Part shown: piece by piece, positions 1-12,034 of the stretch
Numbering within the stretch: position 1 is the first letter of the stretch
Layout: each line of letters opens with the position of its first letter
Source of the DNA: Agarophyton chilense
Taxonomy: Eukaryota; Rhodophyta; Florideophyceae; Gracilariales; Gracilariaceae
Direction: 5' to 3'
Length of the DNA stretch: 64,000 nt
Assembly (NCBI GenBank): GCA_030374765.1
Contig: JARGXX010000113.1
Location: 992,001-1,056,000 of the forward strand
Notes under the pieces: model-generated
What the model was told of the DNA's origin: nothing
The model's database searches: none
The model's input: only the letters and a program-made list of their open reading frames with translations
Position numbers and translations under genes: made by a program

Positions 1-1128
1 ACCGACACCAGGGATGCAAGTTCATGGCGTAATCGACGTACAAATAGTAGCCAATAAAAATACCGGGGCTCAAGCGCACATGCGCTGTTGTACCTTCGAT
101 ATTCGCACCAATCTCTTTGTTATATTCGAAATCGCATTCTATATGTTGCCCAAGACGCAGCCACATACTGTAGATCGCTTGTAGCCCAACTGAACACATG
201 CAGGCCACTTCAAACGCGTTCAAAAGCGTGCAAAAAAACACAAAAAACATTCTGAAGCAGTTGTAAGACTAGCACCTCGCGTTTTCGTCGTTATTCTCTC
301 AGCTTAACAGTTCAGTTTTCTTTTAGTTTTTCAAACTACAAAAATTATGTGGTTTGATAGTACATATTAGAGTCTGCGATTAAAAGATGAGCTCTGAAGA
401 ATTCTCAACAAGCAATTTTCCATTCTGAATCGGACAAAAGATTTGCTCCGCTTTGTTAAAATTCTTTTTATGGCTTTCTCTACCTTTTTTAATTGTTTCT
501 GTTCTTCAGTCTTATCAGAGCTCTTGAAGTCTTCATAGACAATAACGTAGAAGTCTAAAGCTATTTACTTGCTTCTTTTTTTCATTAAAACTTTTATGGT
601 GATGCGCCTTTGTTTTTTATCATTTATAAAACAGCCATGCTTTAGATGAACAATTTATCTCAAAACGACATCGTATGAGACTAAAGAATTTCAGAAACCT
701 GTTTTAAGCGTTGAAAATTTAATTAAAAAATCAGAAACATGAAAATAATGCAAGAGCCTTTAATAGAAATTCCTGAAAACAAAAATTTGTCCACGCGAAG
801 TAATACGCACATTTTACTTTCGGAAAATAAAAGACCACGGAAGGGATGTGTATTTTTCTACGATTAGACGTTTCAAACACTTTTCAAAATTTAAACAAGT
901 TCTACCCGGAACAACTCTCCACTGACCGCTACAAACATGGCCTTTATTTATTACCAACTTCTCATCACTCTCCAACATCATCGAAGAGACACCCTAGCAA
1001 GACTTCTTTTTTGGAATAGAATAATAGATACAGCCCGCCGCGACGGCTACCGATGCATCACACAGGTCGCTCTCCAAGCTCCGTCGCAATTTTTTTTGAG
1101 ACCTTATTTGGATCTGGGCAAGATCAAG
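1..1128 (+). repeat. Direct repeat R, copy 1 (left edge may be cut by the window)
   Basis: This stretch matches 55860-56999 in the same orientation. By eye the first ~700 bp are almost identical, apart from a 13-bp insertion in the other copy near 56090. The last ~250 bp have drifted to perhaps 80-85%. The match begins at the window edge, so the repeat may extend further left. The first 250 bp hold an open minus-strand frame; the rest is AT-rich and looks non-coding. Both copies are followed by a copia element, but the sequences after the repeat differ. It could be a segmental duplication or part of a larger mobile unit. Confidence 0.9.
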
Positions 1129-1810
1129 CTATGAATTTCATGGACTAAAAGTACTTTGCACGAGAGAATAGATATTACATTGAAACAGCCTATTCCAATT
1201 GAGATGTATCATAAAGCACTTCTCAGTAGATTGAACACTGAACTATATATAAACACAGCCTCTGTCGCCCAAAGTCATCTTAATACCGCGACACACGGAA
1301 ACAGTTCGATTAGTGTCGTACAATCGCCTCTGGGATATGCTACTGTCTTGTCTCGGGAGCGTGGTGACGCTCAACCTTAGAAGGTAGACGTAATAAACCT
1401 CGATGGTAACAGGGCACCTTGAAAAACGGCAGGGGCAACCGGCGGGGCAATTAGCCTATACCGTGTAGGTGAACGATGGTAGGCGTCGACGCGCGGGAAA
1501 GCCTGTGTGGTAGTTGAGAAATGATGAACCAAAAGGTATAGTCGTGAGCCAAGTGGTGCCTTTTTTACTATATTTGGATGGGGGAGGTGCAGCTCCCTAT
1601 ATGCAGTTGACTGCACTCTCCAGATCACCTGGGAGGTGCCAGCAAGGCACGGTCTCTGACCTAGTGTCAAAGACCTGGCCAGCACTGGCTACAGTGACAG
1701 GTGGCCACGCCACTACTGTCCTAAAATAAATATAATTACAATTACAAGTACTAACAATTACTCAACCAGAAGGTACAGGTCAACACTACACGTGGCTGAC
1801 AACACCTAGA
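1129..1810. other. No gene seen; possible copia C1 LTR region
   Basis: The sequence lies between repeat R and the first copia element. Several short frames overlap here on both strands, and none resembles a known protein. A TATA-like stretch occurs near 1245. If C1 kept a 5' LTR it should lie here, ending about 1804 in ACA, but the 3' LTR is lost, so the boundaries cannot be confirmed. Confidence 0.4.
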
Positions 1811-1828
1811 TGGTAGCTCGCCCGGAGC
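1811..1828 (+). other. Candidate tRNA primer-binding site of copia C1
   Basis: The 18 bases begin with TGG and read TGGTAGCTCGCCCGGAGC, which looks like the complement of a tRNA 3' end. A possible LTR end in ACA lies six bases upstream, and gag homology begins about 330 bp downstream. Without a second LTR or a matching tRNA gene this is only a candidate. Confidence 0.3.
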
Positions 1829-2154
1829 TGCATGGCCGATGATCTCTCGCATCCATCACCTACAAGGTCAGTGTAGTATATTGAAAACCTAAAAGGTCAG
1901 CCCTTCCGCCACTATACGAGAATTAGCTTGACTGATGACTGTCACAGTACCCTATTACTGATCAATACATAGTTATGTGCCCATCACCAGGTTCTTCAAT
2001 TACCTCTAGCCGTCCAAGATTCTCCTGACACCTTAAGAACGTTCTCTGGAATGATGTAGAAGGAAACCAGGAAGATTATGCCAAACCTGCCTCGCACTAG
2101 ACTCCATTCCAAGACAGGCAGCCCGACTACAACTCAATTAAGATCCCTGTAGCC

Positions 2155-2766
2155 TTGCCAGTGATTATGTTGAAGTGTCAACTGTATGGAAGAACGAGAG
2201 ACTTCTGCTCCGCAATTCCTGACACCGACATTTCCTCGGATACTGGTGCAGAATCGATAGGTAAGGCTATATACAAACGAGTTTCTCTCTCTGTTGTCAG
2301 TGAAGTCTACGCTAACTTTATTAGTCTGCATCAAGTTAAGCGTGCCACAAATGAATCCTTCAGAAATTTTGAACTCAGATTCGACGCCCAGGCATCCAAC
2401 TTCAATGCCCCAATCAGGAACGGTCCAACTACGCGAAGCCCTCACCGCGTTCATGCTCCTGGCAAACTCGGCGGTTGAGAACGTACAACTTGTTTCCATA
2501 TTGGCGGCTGCATCAACAGACACAACGTTGACACTGGAGGCCACCACAGCGGACTTCTTGAATACCGTTAAGTACGAAAAGATAGCGTCGGTGTTGCGCC
2601 AGTGTGATGATGTTCATAATCCTGTAACGACTACTTCGTCCAATTTTCAACCTCTGTCTGCGAGTGCTGCTCGGATTCTGCCTCGCTACTATAGAAGCAA
2701 TGACCTTAATCGCTCCAAGGGACTGTCACCTACTATGAAGTATCCCTGCGACACTTGCGGCAAGTA
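2155..2766 (+). pseudogene. Copia C1 gag, frameshifted
   Basis: The nucleocapsid/capsid protein of C1 would assemble the virus-like particle. The first part reads in one frame, with ESFRNFELRFDAQ typical of copia gag. The second continues about 2408 in the next frame, with LREALTAFMLLANSA and TVKYEKIASVLRQCD. It ends in a partial zinc-finger-like PCDTCGK followed by an in-frame TAG at 2765 and then VHWKRNHNPNG, so the finger is interrupted by a stop. Assignment rests on motif pattern and on its place before a protease. The true start is not identifiable. Confidence 0.65.
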
Positions 2767-2905
2767 GGTTCACTGGAAGAGAAACCATAACCCCAACGGG
2801 TCCTTACCACCCCATGAAAGAAGTTTCGATGCTCCTGTATCATCGACACAATGACGTCATGGCGCTGACGGTGACACCAAGGCCATAAGATATGGCAACA
2901 AAACG

Positions 2906-3340
2906 TTGTCATTTAAATTAGCCTCCCTCGTCTGCTATACACCCACTATTAATGTTGGTTCTGTACCCGAAAGGCTTGGTCCTCTTGTAGACGATGGCGC
3001 ACAATACTGGGCAATCGGCCAAGCGGAATTACGACTACTGTCGCAAGAACTCAGCGTTCCTGCTGATGGAACTCTGGACCGGATTCCTGACTCCTTAGAA
3101 GCACATACCAGATGGCAGTATGGCACTGGTCAACATGCAAGCCCTCAACGAAGAATCCTTGGCTCAATAATCCTTATGGCCACATCAGAAAACGGGGCCG
3201 TCATCGGAATCATCTACGTAGTTTTGGGAGGATCCTCTCAATGGGTGATCGGTAGAAATGTCACCCGTAAGGCCGACATCGTGCATCTTGGACGTAATGC
3301 ACTGTGTTTCAACATTGCTGGAGAGCCTGATTCGATATGA
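2906..3340 (+). pseudogene. Copia C1 aspartic protease region
   Basis: This protease would cut the Gag-Pol polyprotein. The active-site region reads LVDDGAQYWAIG, in which a D-[ST]-G triad would be expected, so the catalytic motif appears altered to DDG. The C-terminal part GGSSQWVIGRN fits the second half of retropepsin-like copia proteases. It is in the same frame as the second part of gag, separated by one TAG. A TGA ends the frame at 3338-3340. No intact enzyme would be made. Confidence 0.6.
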
Positions 3341-4752
3341 ATGATCAACGTAGGGTTCCTCAGCTACATTCCGGTTGAGAAGTTCACCTCTTCGACAAAG
3401 TACCTTAATTGTACTTTGTACTTTCTATCGGCTGTCACCCTTGAGAAGTCACCTTGGTCTGATGTCAAGGCCATTATGGGTAAAGTCCACAAACATGTCT
3501 GGGGACATGCATGTTTCAGTGACTTATAGCTGCTGTTGCAACGCAATGATCTATGGAACCATACGATTGCAAGGTAAGTTTCTGACATCGTGGCTAGCTG
3601 CACAGCCTGTCCATCAACTTCAGTTCCTCCACCAACTCGGAAAGTATCGATAAGCACTCTCTCTGAGTCATTCAATAACGTAGTGTGCGTCCATCACTTG
3701 TTCCTAGATCAACTGTTTCTTTTGAACATTATGGACCTGGTGTCGATAATCTCCGCAGCCCACTTTGTGTCAACAACTGCTCTTTAACAAGTGTTCATAG
3801 CATTTGAAGAACTTTGGGTGTCGGTTTTTTGGTACCGCGATGCTATACGTGGCGACAAAGACCTCATGGTAGGCGCATTCCGAAATTATTGTAACTCGCT
3901 CGCAATACCCCCGCACCCGGTTGCACCACGCCGCCATGCTAAAAACGCAATAGAATCGAAACATATGATCATAAGGAGCATGTTTCTCTGCCTCAAGGCA
4001 GAGGCTGGCGACAGTTTTGATCATATCCTATCGGCCTACAAATCTCTGACCATCTGAAACGATCTCTACGGTAACGACCAACACTCGGCATTCGCATTGG
4101 TAAAAGGGTTCACGAAGCCTGTGGGAAATAAGCCAAATGATACCTCAATTCCTGCAAGAGACCAGTTAATTGCTCGAAGAAAGTTAGAACGGATTCTCAG
4201 TTCTAAGTCAATCACCGAAGTACCCATATCGACCGGAGACACTGTAAAGGTCTTCATCAAGAAGGACAAATATAAACGGGGTAATGGTCCACCCGGAAGA
4301 CAGTGGCATATGTCGAGACACTGGAACGCTCCATCACGGTGCCAGGTAAAAATTGCAGAGAGATATCAGCTGCCTTTGAAGACACTCGGTTGTCACTTCC
4401 AGATACTAGCTTCTCAAAGCTCGTACAAGATGGCCTGGATCCCATCAGAAAGGCTAATGACATTGAGCCAGTACTACCAATCATCAATGAGACCGAGCAT
4501 AGCCGAGATGATGATGACTCTCATGGCTTGGATGCCAACTTTGATGGTGATGACTATGGGAACAATGCCAACGTTGGAGATAGGGTAGAGGTCTTCTGGC
4601 CTCTTGACGACACCTATTATCTGAGGACTGTACACTCTGAAGCTACGGAAGGGCATGTCAATTTACACTACGCTGATGGTGAAACTGAAGTGTTGCATAT
4701 GACGAAGGAAGTTTGGAACCACACTGATAGCTTGCCTGACAGCTCAAGCTAA
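3341..4752 (+). pseudogene. Copia C1 integrase, broken into several frames
   Basis: Integrase inserts the cDNA into the host genome. The N-terminal zinc-binding part shows VHKHVWGHA and CTACPSTSVPPP. The core is degenerate but retains APRRHAKNAIESKHMIIRS in the region where the catalytic glutamate usually lies. The C-terminal part VPGKNCREISAAFED and the following barrel-like YYLRTVHSEATEGH match the tail of algal-type copia integrases. At least three frameshifts and several stops break it. Its position between protease and RT is what defines Ty1/copia order. Confidence 0.7.
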
Positions 4753-5745
4753 GTGGCTGTGCCACTGAAAGTGGTAATCAAAGAAGAAAAAGTTTTCAAA
4801 TCAATGCTTGATCACTTCGTAAAGAAGCCTTTCCTTCAACATCTGGCACAAGTGTTTGATCAGTATCCAATGTACACTTCGTACACCAAAGAAGAAGACA
4901 GCTTCCTCAAAACTTTTGAGCCAGTGTTTTGCCGGCTCGTTCCGCCCGGCTCCAACGTCATAAGTAGTCATACCCTATATAAGACCAAACATAATGATGA
5001 CGGTTCCCTGAAACTTAAAGCCCGTAAAGCCCGTATCGCACTGCATGGCAATGAGGATGACATGAAACATGGGAATTGCTAAGACTGTGCAACTTGCCTT
5101 CCTACTGGTCTTCGCATCCTGGAATCAATAGCGTCACTTCGTGGCTTGACGCTACACGAGGGCGATGTAACAGCTTCTTTTCTACAAACGGGAGAGGCGC
5201 AGAGGGATGTATACGTAAGGCCATCCAAAGAAGGTAGAATAAAGTCTACTCATGTTTGGCTAGATTTGGCTGCTGCCTATGGATTGGTGAAAGCCAACGT
5301 GAAGTGGCAGAATGCGTTTGACACCATGATGCGACAAATTTGCCTCTCACAGTCTGCAAATATACCGCAGCTCTTCTACCAGAAAGAGAATGAAAGAACG
5401 GTTCTGATAGTAGCCAAAATCATAGATGATCTCAAAGTGGCTGGCGAAGGAGACCGTGCAAAAATGTTTCTAGAAGCCTTCAATGATAAGTTTAAGTTTG
5501 GCTTCATCAACAATGGCCCAGGAGAACTACTGTTCTTTGGAATTAACACCATCCAAAAATGTGATTTCACAATCGAGACAAACGCCGAAGACAAGCTGGA
5601 AGGTGTCATGAAATATCCCATCTCGCGCGCGACGAAAAGAGTCTGCAGAAAGTCTCAACAAGTTTTAGAAGTCCGCATTTGCATCAATCAGCAGCTCATT
5701 GATCTGGATAGGGACTGCCGGTCCATCGCTGTGCTCATTCTATAG
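4753..5745 (+). pseudogene. Copia C1 reverse transcriptase
   Basis: This RT would copy element RNA into cDNA. Recognisable blocks are LKARKARIALHGNEDDMK in the fingers, LTLHEGDVTASFLQT for the first catalytic aspartate (usually DVKxAFL), and AKIIDDLKVAG in place of the YVDDL box. A TAA at 5080-5082 interrupts the frame after GNC. The alignment then resumes about 5100 with the sequence normally bearing the hydrophobic core. The domain order is intact but the stops make it non-functional. Confidence 0.8.
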
Positions 5746-5762
5746 CAGCTATCTTTAACAGA

Positions 5763-6005
5763 AAGCAACTGACATCTGCGTGAGGCACTTGAATGAACAA
5801 ATCAACACGGTCAGAAAGCTTAAGAAGCTAAACATCGTTATCGCTTTTCCAAGGCCAACTGACGAAGCTGACTACGAGCTCAGTATTGTCATATTCTCTG
5901 ATGCATTTCGTATCGATGATGTTGGATAACTGGGAATTATAACTGGCCTATTGCAAATAGGCATTATTGTATCGTGTCGGTTCATCGACAAAGTGGCTGA
6001 AGCCT
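5763..6005 (+). pseudogene. Copia C1 RNase H, N-terminal fragment
   Basis: After the RT, the frame reads ADYELSIVIFSDAFRIDDVG, which corresponds to the start of a copia RNase H (the SDA catalytic aspartate). It then hits a TAA near 5927 and continues as LGIITGLLQIG. Homology fades near 6005, where sequence belonging to gypsy element D takes over. The rest of the domain and the 3' LTR are missing, so C1 was truncated here. Confidence 0.6.
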
Positions 6006-6309
6006 AACCCGGAAATGGTAATGATCAACACATCCTTCAACACTATTCACTGGTTGGATCGTGACCTTTGTGGCGGGGACACTGCCACCGAGGCCCTGAT
6101 CCGCTGTCGGAATAGTCTCGTCCGTACCATGCATGGTTTCCATTTCACTGAAGCCTTCTCTCAGACAACGGAGAATCGCTGCAAATGGTATGTTGTCCGT
6201 CCCGAATGGTGAGCGGGCTACGAGGTACTTCAATGGTTGTGCGTTTCAACTCCTCCAGTGCTGGCTGGCATACTTCGGCAGCCATTGCAACCGACACGAG
6301 GGGTGAAAT

Positions 6310-7190
6310 CATACCATTTGGTCCTTGTCTCTCGCGGAGTGGGCCGTTCCTGTTGCCTTTTTAGCTGTTGAAGCTGTTCGAGACGGTATCACCTGGGACA
6401 GCTGTTGCCCCGACCTTGCGGTTAACAAGTGTGGTTTCCCACCTGTTGGTCGTATCTTCCAGCTTCCTCGCTCTACAGTGGATCTTATCAGACAGATTGG
6501 TGTGGATGAGATTATGTTTGGTACGGAATACACCGTTGCCCAGCTGGAGACCTACCTGGAGATGTCGCTGTCGCATTCGTAGAAGGATGACCAATGCTGG
6601 GAGGTTTGGGACTTCGAGAAGCTAGCCATACCAGTGAAGCGAATCGGGTATTACCAGGCGAGAAACCGACTGGAGGATCCCCTCAGCCCTTTAACCATGA
6701 GATGGAGACTCCGGAAGGTATTACCCACGTCCCTACGACACCTGCACCTGCTTGTTTCGCTGGTCTTTCTTCTACTCGCGTTCCCCGTTCGGTTCCTGCT
6801 CCTTCTGCTGGGCCTGCGCAATCATTCATGGTGGATACTACCACAGCTAGCGATGGTGAGCCTGTTACGGCTCCTGCCATAAGTGGTGTGCTTATCAGGA
6901 TTCAGAGCTTGTGTGCTCCTCGCCTCAACCATCCCGGTCTGCGCTCCCTGCAGGATGCTCTCACGCTCCTGGAGCAGCGCTTTCCTCTTCCCGCGAGCTA
7001 TATTGCCGCTATGAACAAGGCGGTTGCCTTCCGTAATCGCTTTCAGGCCGAGATATACCAGGCGGTCACGCATGACGTCTCGGAGCTCAGCACCATTGTG
7101 GAGCAAGCAGACAATTCGAGCGATCCCCTCATCGGAACCAATCTTGGTCCTTTATGGGCTTCTGCCAGCAACTACCCTGCGGGTAACGTG
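6310..7190 (+). pseudogene. Antisense accessory ORF of gypsy element D
   Basis: This plus-strand reading runs against the minus-strand pol. At 6445-6560 it shows LPRSTVDLIRQIGVDEIM followed by FGTEYT. The antisense ORF of A1 has a similar block, PLPDIMIRFVRNLDIQNIV followed by RGTQFA, with the same spacing. A stop follows at 6580. The reading continues as a Trp-rich patch, then in another frame as a Pro/Ala-rich linker and a helical region. Function unknown. The open frame happens to continue to 7517 over the integrase, so the real 3' end is uncertain. This is the most divergent of the three copies. Confidence 0.5.
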
Positions 7191-8356
7191 CTGATGCCGG
7201 TACCTGGCTCTTCTAGTGAGACTCGGTCTACCAATACGATGTTTTCGAGTCCATCCATTCGAACCGTAACGGTTTTTTCAATCGCTCTGATTGCCCAATA
7301 TGGTCCTGTAGACTTGGGGAATGGCTTCGACTTGATGTCAGCATCAAATACGAATATCGTCTTTTTCTTCGGGTGGTGTCGATCGCGACCCACAGGAAGG
7401 TATATCAATGAAGGCATAGTCACCAGTTCCCACCTTGATAATCTTCTTCACTCCTTGGTCGTAGTAAGCTTTATACCGTTTTTGGGCTACTTTCAACTTG
7501 AAACTGGCTTCCTTTAACGTTGTTCTGAGCTTGTTGAGTATAACTTTTTTGACCTGAGCGGAGATAATTGTACCAGCTGCTTGGTAGTTCTCAGGTCTTG
7601 GTTGAAGGACAATACTATGAGGTGAACGTGAGAGAACCAAATTGTAGGTAGATCGATGTACCTGAAGGTTGTCCGCATAGGAATAGGGGCTGCAAATAAT
7701 CAGCCCGTCCAGTTTGGTGTTCTTCTACATAGTGTCGTAGTCTGGCCACGAGGGTTTTGTTGAAGCGTTCTACTTGGGCGTTCGTCTGCTGATGGTACGA
7801 CGTAGTGAAGTAATGATTCAACCCAAGCATGGTACATACTGCTTCAGAGAACGTAGATGCTAAGTTCGAAACATTGTCGGTTAGTAGGTACATTGGGGCA
7901 CCGCGCGGGTTTACTCAGTTATCCAGTAAAGCTCTTGCCAAGACCGTCGAGGGTGTGCCCTTCAGGGGTTTGGGCCTTGTGAGTTTGGAAAACCAATCGG
8001 TGGTGATCACCACGAATCAGCAAGTCTCTGAGGTTTTCGGTAGTGGGCCCAGGATGTCGACAGCTACAAATTCCAAAATCTCAGCCGCGGGGAAAAGCTT
8101 CAGGTACTTCCTGCGCCTTCGTAAATCACCTCCGATCTCTACACAAAAAGCGCAGCCAGCCACATAGATGTAAATATCGTGGGCCATGTGGGGCCAGTAG
8201 ATGTGTTTCTTCAAAGTATAATATAACCATGTTGCTCCTTAATAACGTGCCAATCTTGGGTAATGCCCAAAATACAATACCTTCAGGCGTAGAGACTCTG
8301 GTATCAACTTCTGTAATGCTCCATTCAAAAACAACGACGTAATAGGTAACCTTCAT
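7172..8356 (-). pseudogene. Gypsy D integrase
   Basis: The HHCC zinc domain is represented by KKHIYWPHMAHDIY and GCAFC. The core begins at LEFVAVDILGPLPKTS, with the first catalytic aspartate. It continues with LLTDNVSNLASTF, where the second aspartate lies, and QQTNAQVERFNKTL with the glutamate. The C-terminal GPY-like module reads STGPYWAIRA and ENIVLVDRVSLEEP. Frame changes near 8017, 7880 and 7640 break the protein. It ends at 7172 with no chromodomain, unlike the A family. Confidence 0.8.
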
Positions 8357-8475
8357 GGTCTATGTCTAACTGAGATCCTTTGATACCAATTTGGTTGTTC
8401 AATGTTTTGTAGTAGGTGTCCGTAGTTTGCGCTCGCAATAGTTCCAATCGGGGTTATGGGAGTGTCCTCCGCTTC

Positions 8476-10066
8476 TTAGGTGGCTCCTACCATTTCAGGG
8501 GATTCCTCCCTCCATCCTTCTTCATCATCCCATAGTCCATTTGCTTCGTCCTTATCATATGGTTGTGCCAGCTGAATCGTGAAGCATGGTATATCATCTT
8601 CTACCAATTCGGTGCGCAGTCCATCCGTATTTAATCTGGAAATCGCTTCAGCGATGTTATTTTTTATACCAAAACGGTATTGGACTTCATAGTCCAAATT
8701 TGAGAGTCGGAGTCTCCATCGAGCTAACCGTCTGGAAGCTCCCGTTGAACCAACTATCCACCGTAAGGCTTCGTGATCAGTTCGTACAGTAGAACGGGCA
8801 CCATATCGGTAGGGTTGCAGCATAAAAATGCTCCATAACAAATCGAGGCATTCCTTTTCCCTGATGGAGTAGTTTTGTTCCGTCGCTGTGAGCTCTCGGA
8901 TCCAAAAACCAATTGGTGCTCTTTATTGATCGTCCTGCTCCTGCATTAGACAGCAACCAATCTGGGCGTCCGAGGCATCAGTATCCAATATGTAGGGCTT
9001 TCCCGCTTCGGAAATGCCAATATAGGAGGTGAAACCAGCGCCGCTTTCAAGAGATGGAAGGCGTCCAGCTCGTCGTATTCTAGATAAACGAACCTTTTTG
9101 GTTGTTCTTTTTGGAGTCGTCAGTTCAGAGGGGCTACTATCTTTGCAAAGCCTTTGACAAACTGCGCGAGACGTTGCAGAAACCTGTGAAGGAGCGTATT
9201 TCCGTATGGTTTGAAGGGATATTCGCTTCTTGTACTACTCGGAGATTTCGTTTGGCTACTTGGAGTTTTTTTGGGTTGATTGTGTACTTGAGATACTCCA
9301 CCTTCTGATCAAATAACATGCACTTCCTTAAAGTCAGAGTTACTCTAGCTCTTCTCATGAGATCCAGTACTGTACGAACGTTCTCGTGGTGCTCTTTCAT
9401 GGTTTAGAGTAGATCACCACGTCGTCTATATACGCCAATGCGGTTTTCCACATTAAATTCGACAGTATAATGTCAAGAGCCCATTGGAAGGTTGCTGGCG
9501 CATTGCATAGGCCAAAATTCATTCCCCGGAATCGGTAGAGACCAGCGTGACAGGTGAACGCGGTCTTACCTCTTTCTTTCTCAGGTATTTCTATTTGCCA
9601 ATAACCACAGTTGGCATCCAGTGTTGTGAATTTATTTGCATCTCCTAGGGAACCAAGGCATTCATCCAATCCTGTTATCGCGTAAGAGTCTCTTACCGTA
9701 ACGGAATTCAACTTTTGATAGTCGATACAGAACCGCATTTGGATTTCTCCTCGATTTTGCACAAGCACCATGGGACTTGCCCATTCTGCATTTGGGGGGT
9801 TCAATCACACCTTCAAGGATCATTCTCTGCACCTCCTGTTCTTTTACCTCACTGACGTTTCGACTGGCCTGGTATGGTTGTTGATCAATGGACTTGGCGC
9901 CTGGCGCCAAGTCTGGGCGGCGCTGGGTTGCTTCTCTCATACCCAGCCGTTTGGACCACATGGTTTCGAACAAGTCTATTGGAGATAGTATCCTTTTTCT
10001 GTTTCTTTCACACCTAAGGCCCATGGTTACTTCCTCTCTCCAGTTCTTCATTTCATCCAATTCCAT
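8476..10066 (-). pseudogene. Gypsy D reverse transcriptase and RNase H
   Basis: RT begins with the primer-strand region ILEGVIEPP and continues with MRFCIDYQKLNSVTVRDSYA, FTTLDANCGYWQIEIP and the catalytic ALAYIDDVVIYSK. Frameshifts occur near 9790 and 9400. The connection and RNase H follow, with a DTDASDAQIGC patch near 8970 and RSTVRTDHEALRWIVG. The tail GIKNNIAEAISR (usually N.ADALSR) is altered. A charged linker lies upstream, 10060-10330. Note the normal Trp in GYW, which is a stop in A1 and A2. Confidence 0.85.
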
Positions 10067-10360
10067 GTCGGTGTCGGTCTTCTCTCTGTTTTCGGCGTTT
10101 TCCTTTACCCTCTGGTTTTCATTCTCCCTGGCCTCCTCCTCCTTATCGTTTACGTCTACGTGAGATCATGTTAGTTACATTGTGAAGATGTGACCTAGCC
10201 CCGGGAGCGCTAAGCCGATATCGGTATTTTTGGTCGGCTTTACCATGTGGTTGCTGAACTTACTTGGGTATACCTTGAACTGTTTGTTCGGTATGTTCTC
10301 GACAATTCTATTTGCCATTAAGGTCTTGTGATTATCCACCAACTTGGCATGGTTCTGAAT

Positions 10361-10890
10361 TCATATCATACCTGGTCGCAAGGATGTGACTTGTACGACA
10401 ATTTGGTGGGAAGGTTGAATGCATACCTTACGGGCTACCCGGACCTTATTGGATATTGTACCCGCTGGTTGGTTTGCACCCTCGCGCTTGGTGTTCTGTT
10501 TCTGGGGTTCTCTGCGCTTACCAATAATGGCAATGCGTGGTCCATTGTTGAAAAGTACCGTATGGGATCCGGAAAAAATACCCCGGAAATGGCGGTCGAT
10601 AAACGTTGCCCCCAGGATACAGTCTGTTTCCAGTTGGTTGATCACAATAAAGCGGACTCTTACCTTCCGTTTTTTACTATGACCATAAGGGTAAGATAAC
10701 CACTGAGTAAAAGAGGTCTATTGTCAGCATCCAAGAGTGGGCTCTGCAATGTGCAAGGCTTTATACTGTCCAACAACCTTGGTGGTAATGGTCTCGCATT
10801 CACCAGATTGGGTCCCGCTCCTGTATCCAGCACGGTTACAAATACAACCAAATGCCTAGTAGTAAAGCCGAGGGTGGTGTTTACCTTATA
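10361..10890 (-). pseudogene. Gypsy D aspartic protease
   Basis: The active site reads TVLDTGAGPNLVNARPL at 10830-10780, a retropepsin D-T-G motif that A1 and A2 share. A one-base frameshift near 10660 separates it from the second half, which carries ETDCILGATFIDRHF, corresponding to the GADAILGTSFI of the A family. The domain precedes the RT by a 300-bp charged linker on the same strand. Confidence 0.8.
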
Positions 10891-10930
10891 GTTACTATGT
10901 TTGAGGGAGCATATGATAGTGCTTCCACAG

Positions 10931-12034
10931 AAGAAATTAAGGCGGGTGCAGCTCTTTCTTATGCCGTACTTGTGGCTTTCATGGTGCTCGATATCTTCGT
11001 CTTTTTTTCAAGAAGGTGATTTTTATCAACATCTTCAACCGCGTTAGGTATTGAAAGCTTATCACTGACATTCTTGGTGATAGGAATAGGTGTAATGGGA
11101 CTCTTTCCACAATTGTTCGGATGTTTTTCATAGCTTGGTTCATCACAACAGTTGTCCCCCATTTCTTAATGTTCTATATATAACGTCTGCAATTCTCTTC
11201 GGCATTGAAATTTTTTCCCACGAAAGACTGTAAGCTTAAATCAAGTAGTAAATTATTTGGAAACACTGAAACAAGAACAAGTGGGTTTCATCATTTACTA
11301 CTTTTTTCTTATTATTGAGAACCATGTAAATGAGATCCATGGTCACGACTCACCGACTATCAACGTTTTATATCATATCAAATGCAGTATTCTGAGCTGC
11401 TGTGATAGCCTTTTCAGTTAGTAGTGATTCAGAATCATTGACCGAACCCTGTGATGGACTTTGGTCATCTCCATTGGCGTCTATGTTCATGCGTTGTATT
11501 TCCTTGTTGCTTATTCTGCTCTACTTAGAATTTAATTGTTCGATGAATGTTCTTCTTAGTTTATTTATCTTTAGCCTGAACGGATTCGGAGGCAGCAGAG
11601 TAAGCGTAGTGTGGAATTTTCCTTTTCCGTTTTGTGCATTATCACTTTCTTTTGTTCATGATCCAAGCACGTCCTTTTTCAGGATTATTTGTTTACTGAT
11701 TCTTCTTTTCAATTCCTTCAGAAGTTCGCTGAATTGGTCCACTGCAACAAAACTCATAGATTCTAGGAGACGATGTACTTGGTTGGAAGAATAATTGTTA
11801 TCGTATCATTTCAATATTCTTAACTTCTTGTTCTGTACATATGTTGAGGATAACATAGACGTCTGTTTCGCTATAAACCAGAACATTTACAATCATTCGA
11901 CGTCTATTGGTATAGACCCATATTAGTAACTTCGCACATGTTTCGCACATAACAGACATCATCCATTGAATAGAAGTCAGGACTGGTTCTTCAATACATA
12001 TCGAAGAGCAATTCGATTTTACCGTTTTTTTCAA
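10931..12034 (-). other. Degenerate minus-strand coding remnant, perhaps gag of element D
   Basis: Just upstream of the D protease the minus strand has readings such as FVAVDQFSELLKELKRRIS and GDNCCDEPSYEKHPNNC in different frames. They are charged and Cys/His-containing in places. Their position fits a gag gene, but no capsid motif or clear CCHC knuckle is visible, and composition is more AT-rich than the pol. It could also be an unrelated insertion. Confidence 0.25.

Larger units (their letters stand above)
1811..6005 (+). mobile_element. Ty1/copia retrotransposon C1, decayed and 3'-truncated
   Basis: Gag, protease, integrase, RT and the start of RNase H follow each other in copia order (integrase before RT) on the plus strand. 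They are spread over shifting frames with many stops. The integrase carries the motif PRRHAKN followed by IESKH, and is followed by a small barrel-like module with YYLRTVHSE and YADGETEV. This variant differs from classic plant copia elements and recalls the copia lineages of stramenopiles and other algae. RNase H stops matching near 6005, where gypsy element D begins. No 3' LTR is present. Confidence 0.85.
6005..10930 (-). mobile_element. Ty3/gypsy retrotransposon D with an antisense accessory ORF, LTRs not found
   Basis: Protease, RT, RNase H and integrase lie on the minus strand in gypsy order between about 10860 and 7172. Beyond the integrase a plus-strand reading resembles the antisense ORFs of elements A1 and A2. 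No chromodomain is visible after the integrase. LTRs could not be recognised on either side, so the limits are approximate; gag may extend to about 12030. Every domain carries frameshifts or stops. Confidence 0.85.

Noticed and set aside
1811-1870. A tRNA gene suggested by the GGTAGCTCGCCCGGAGC stretch.
   Set aside because: No cloverleaf could be folded around it; a primer-binding site is more likely.
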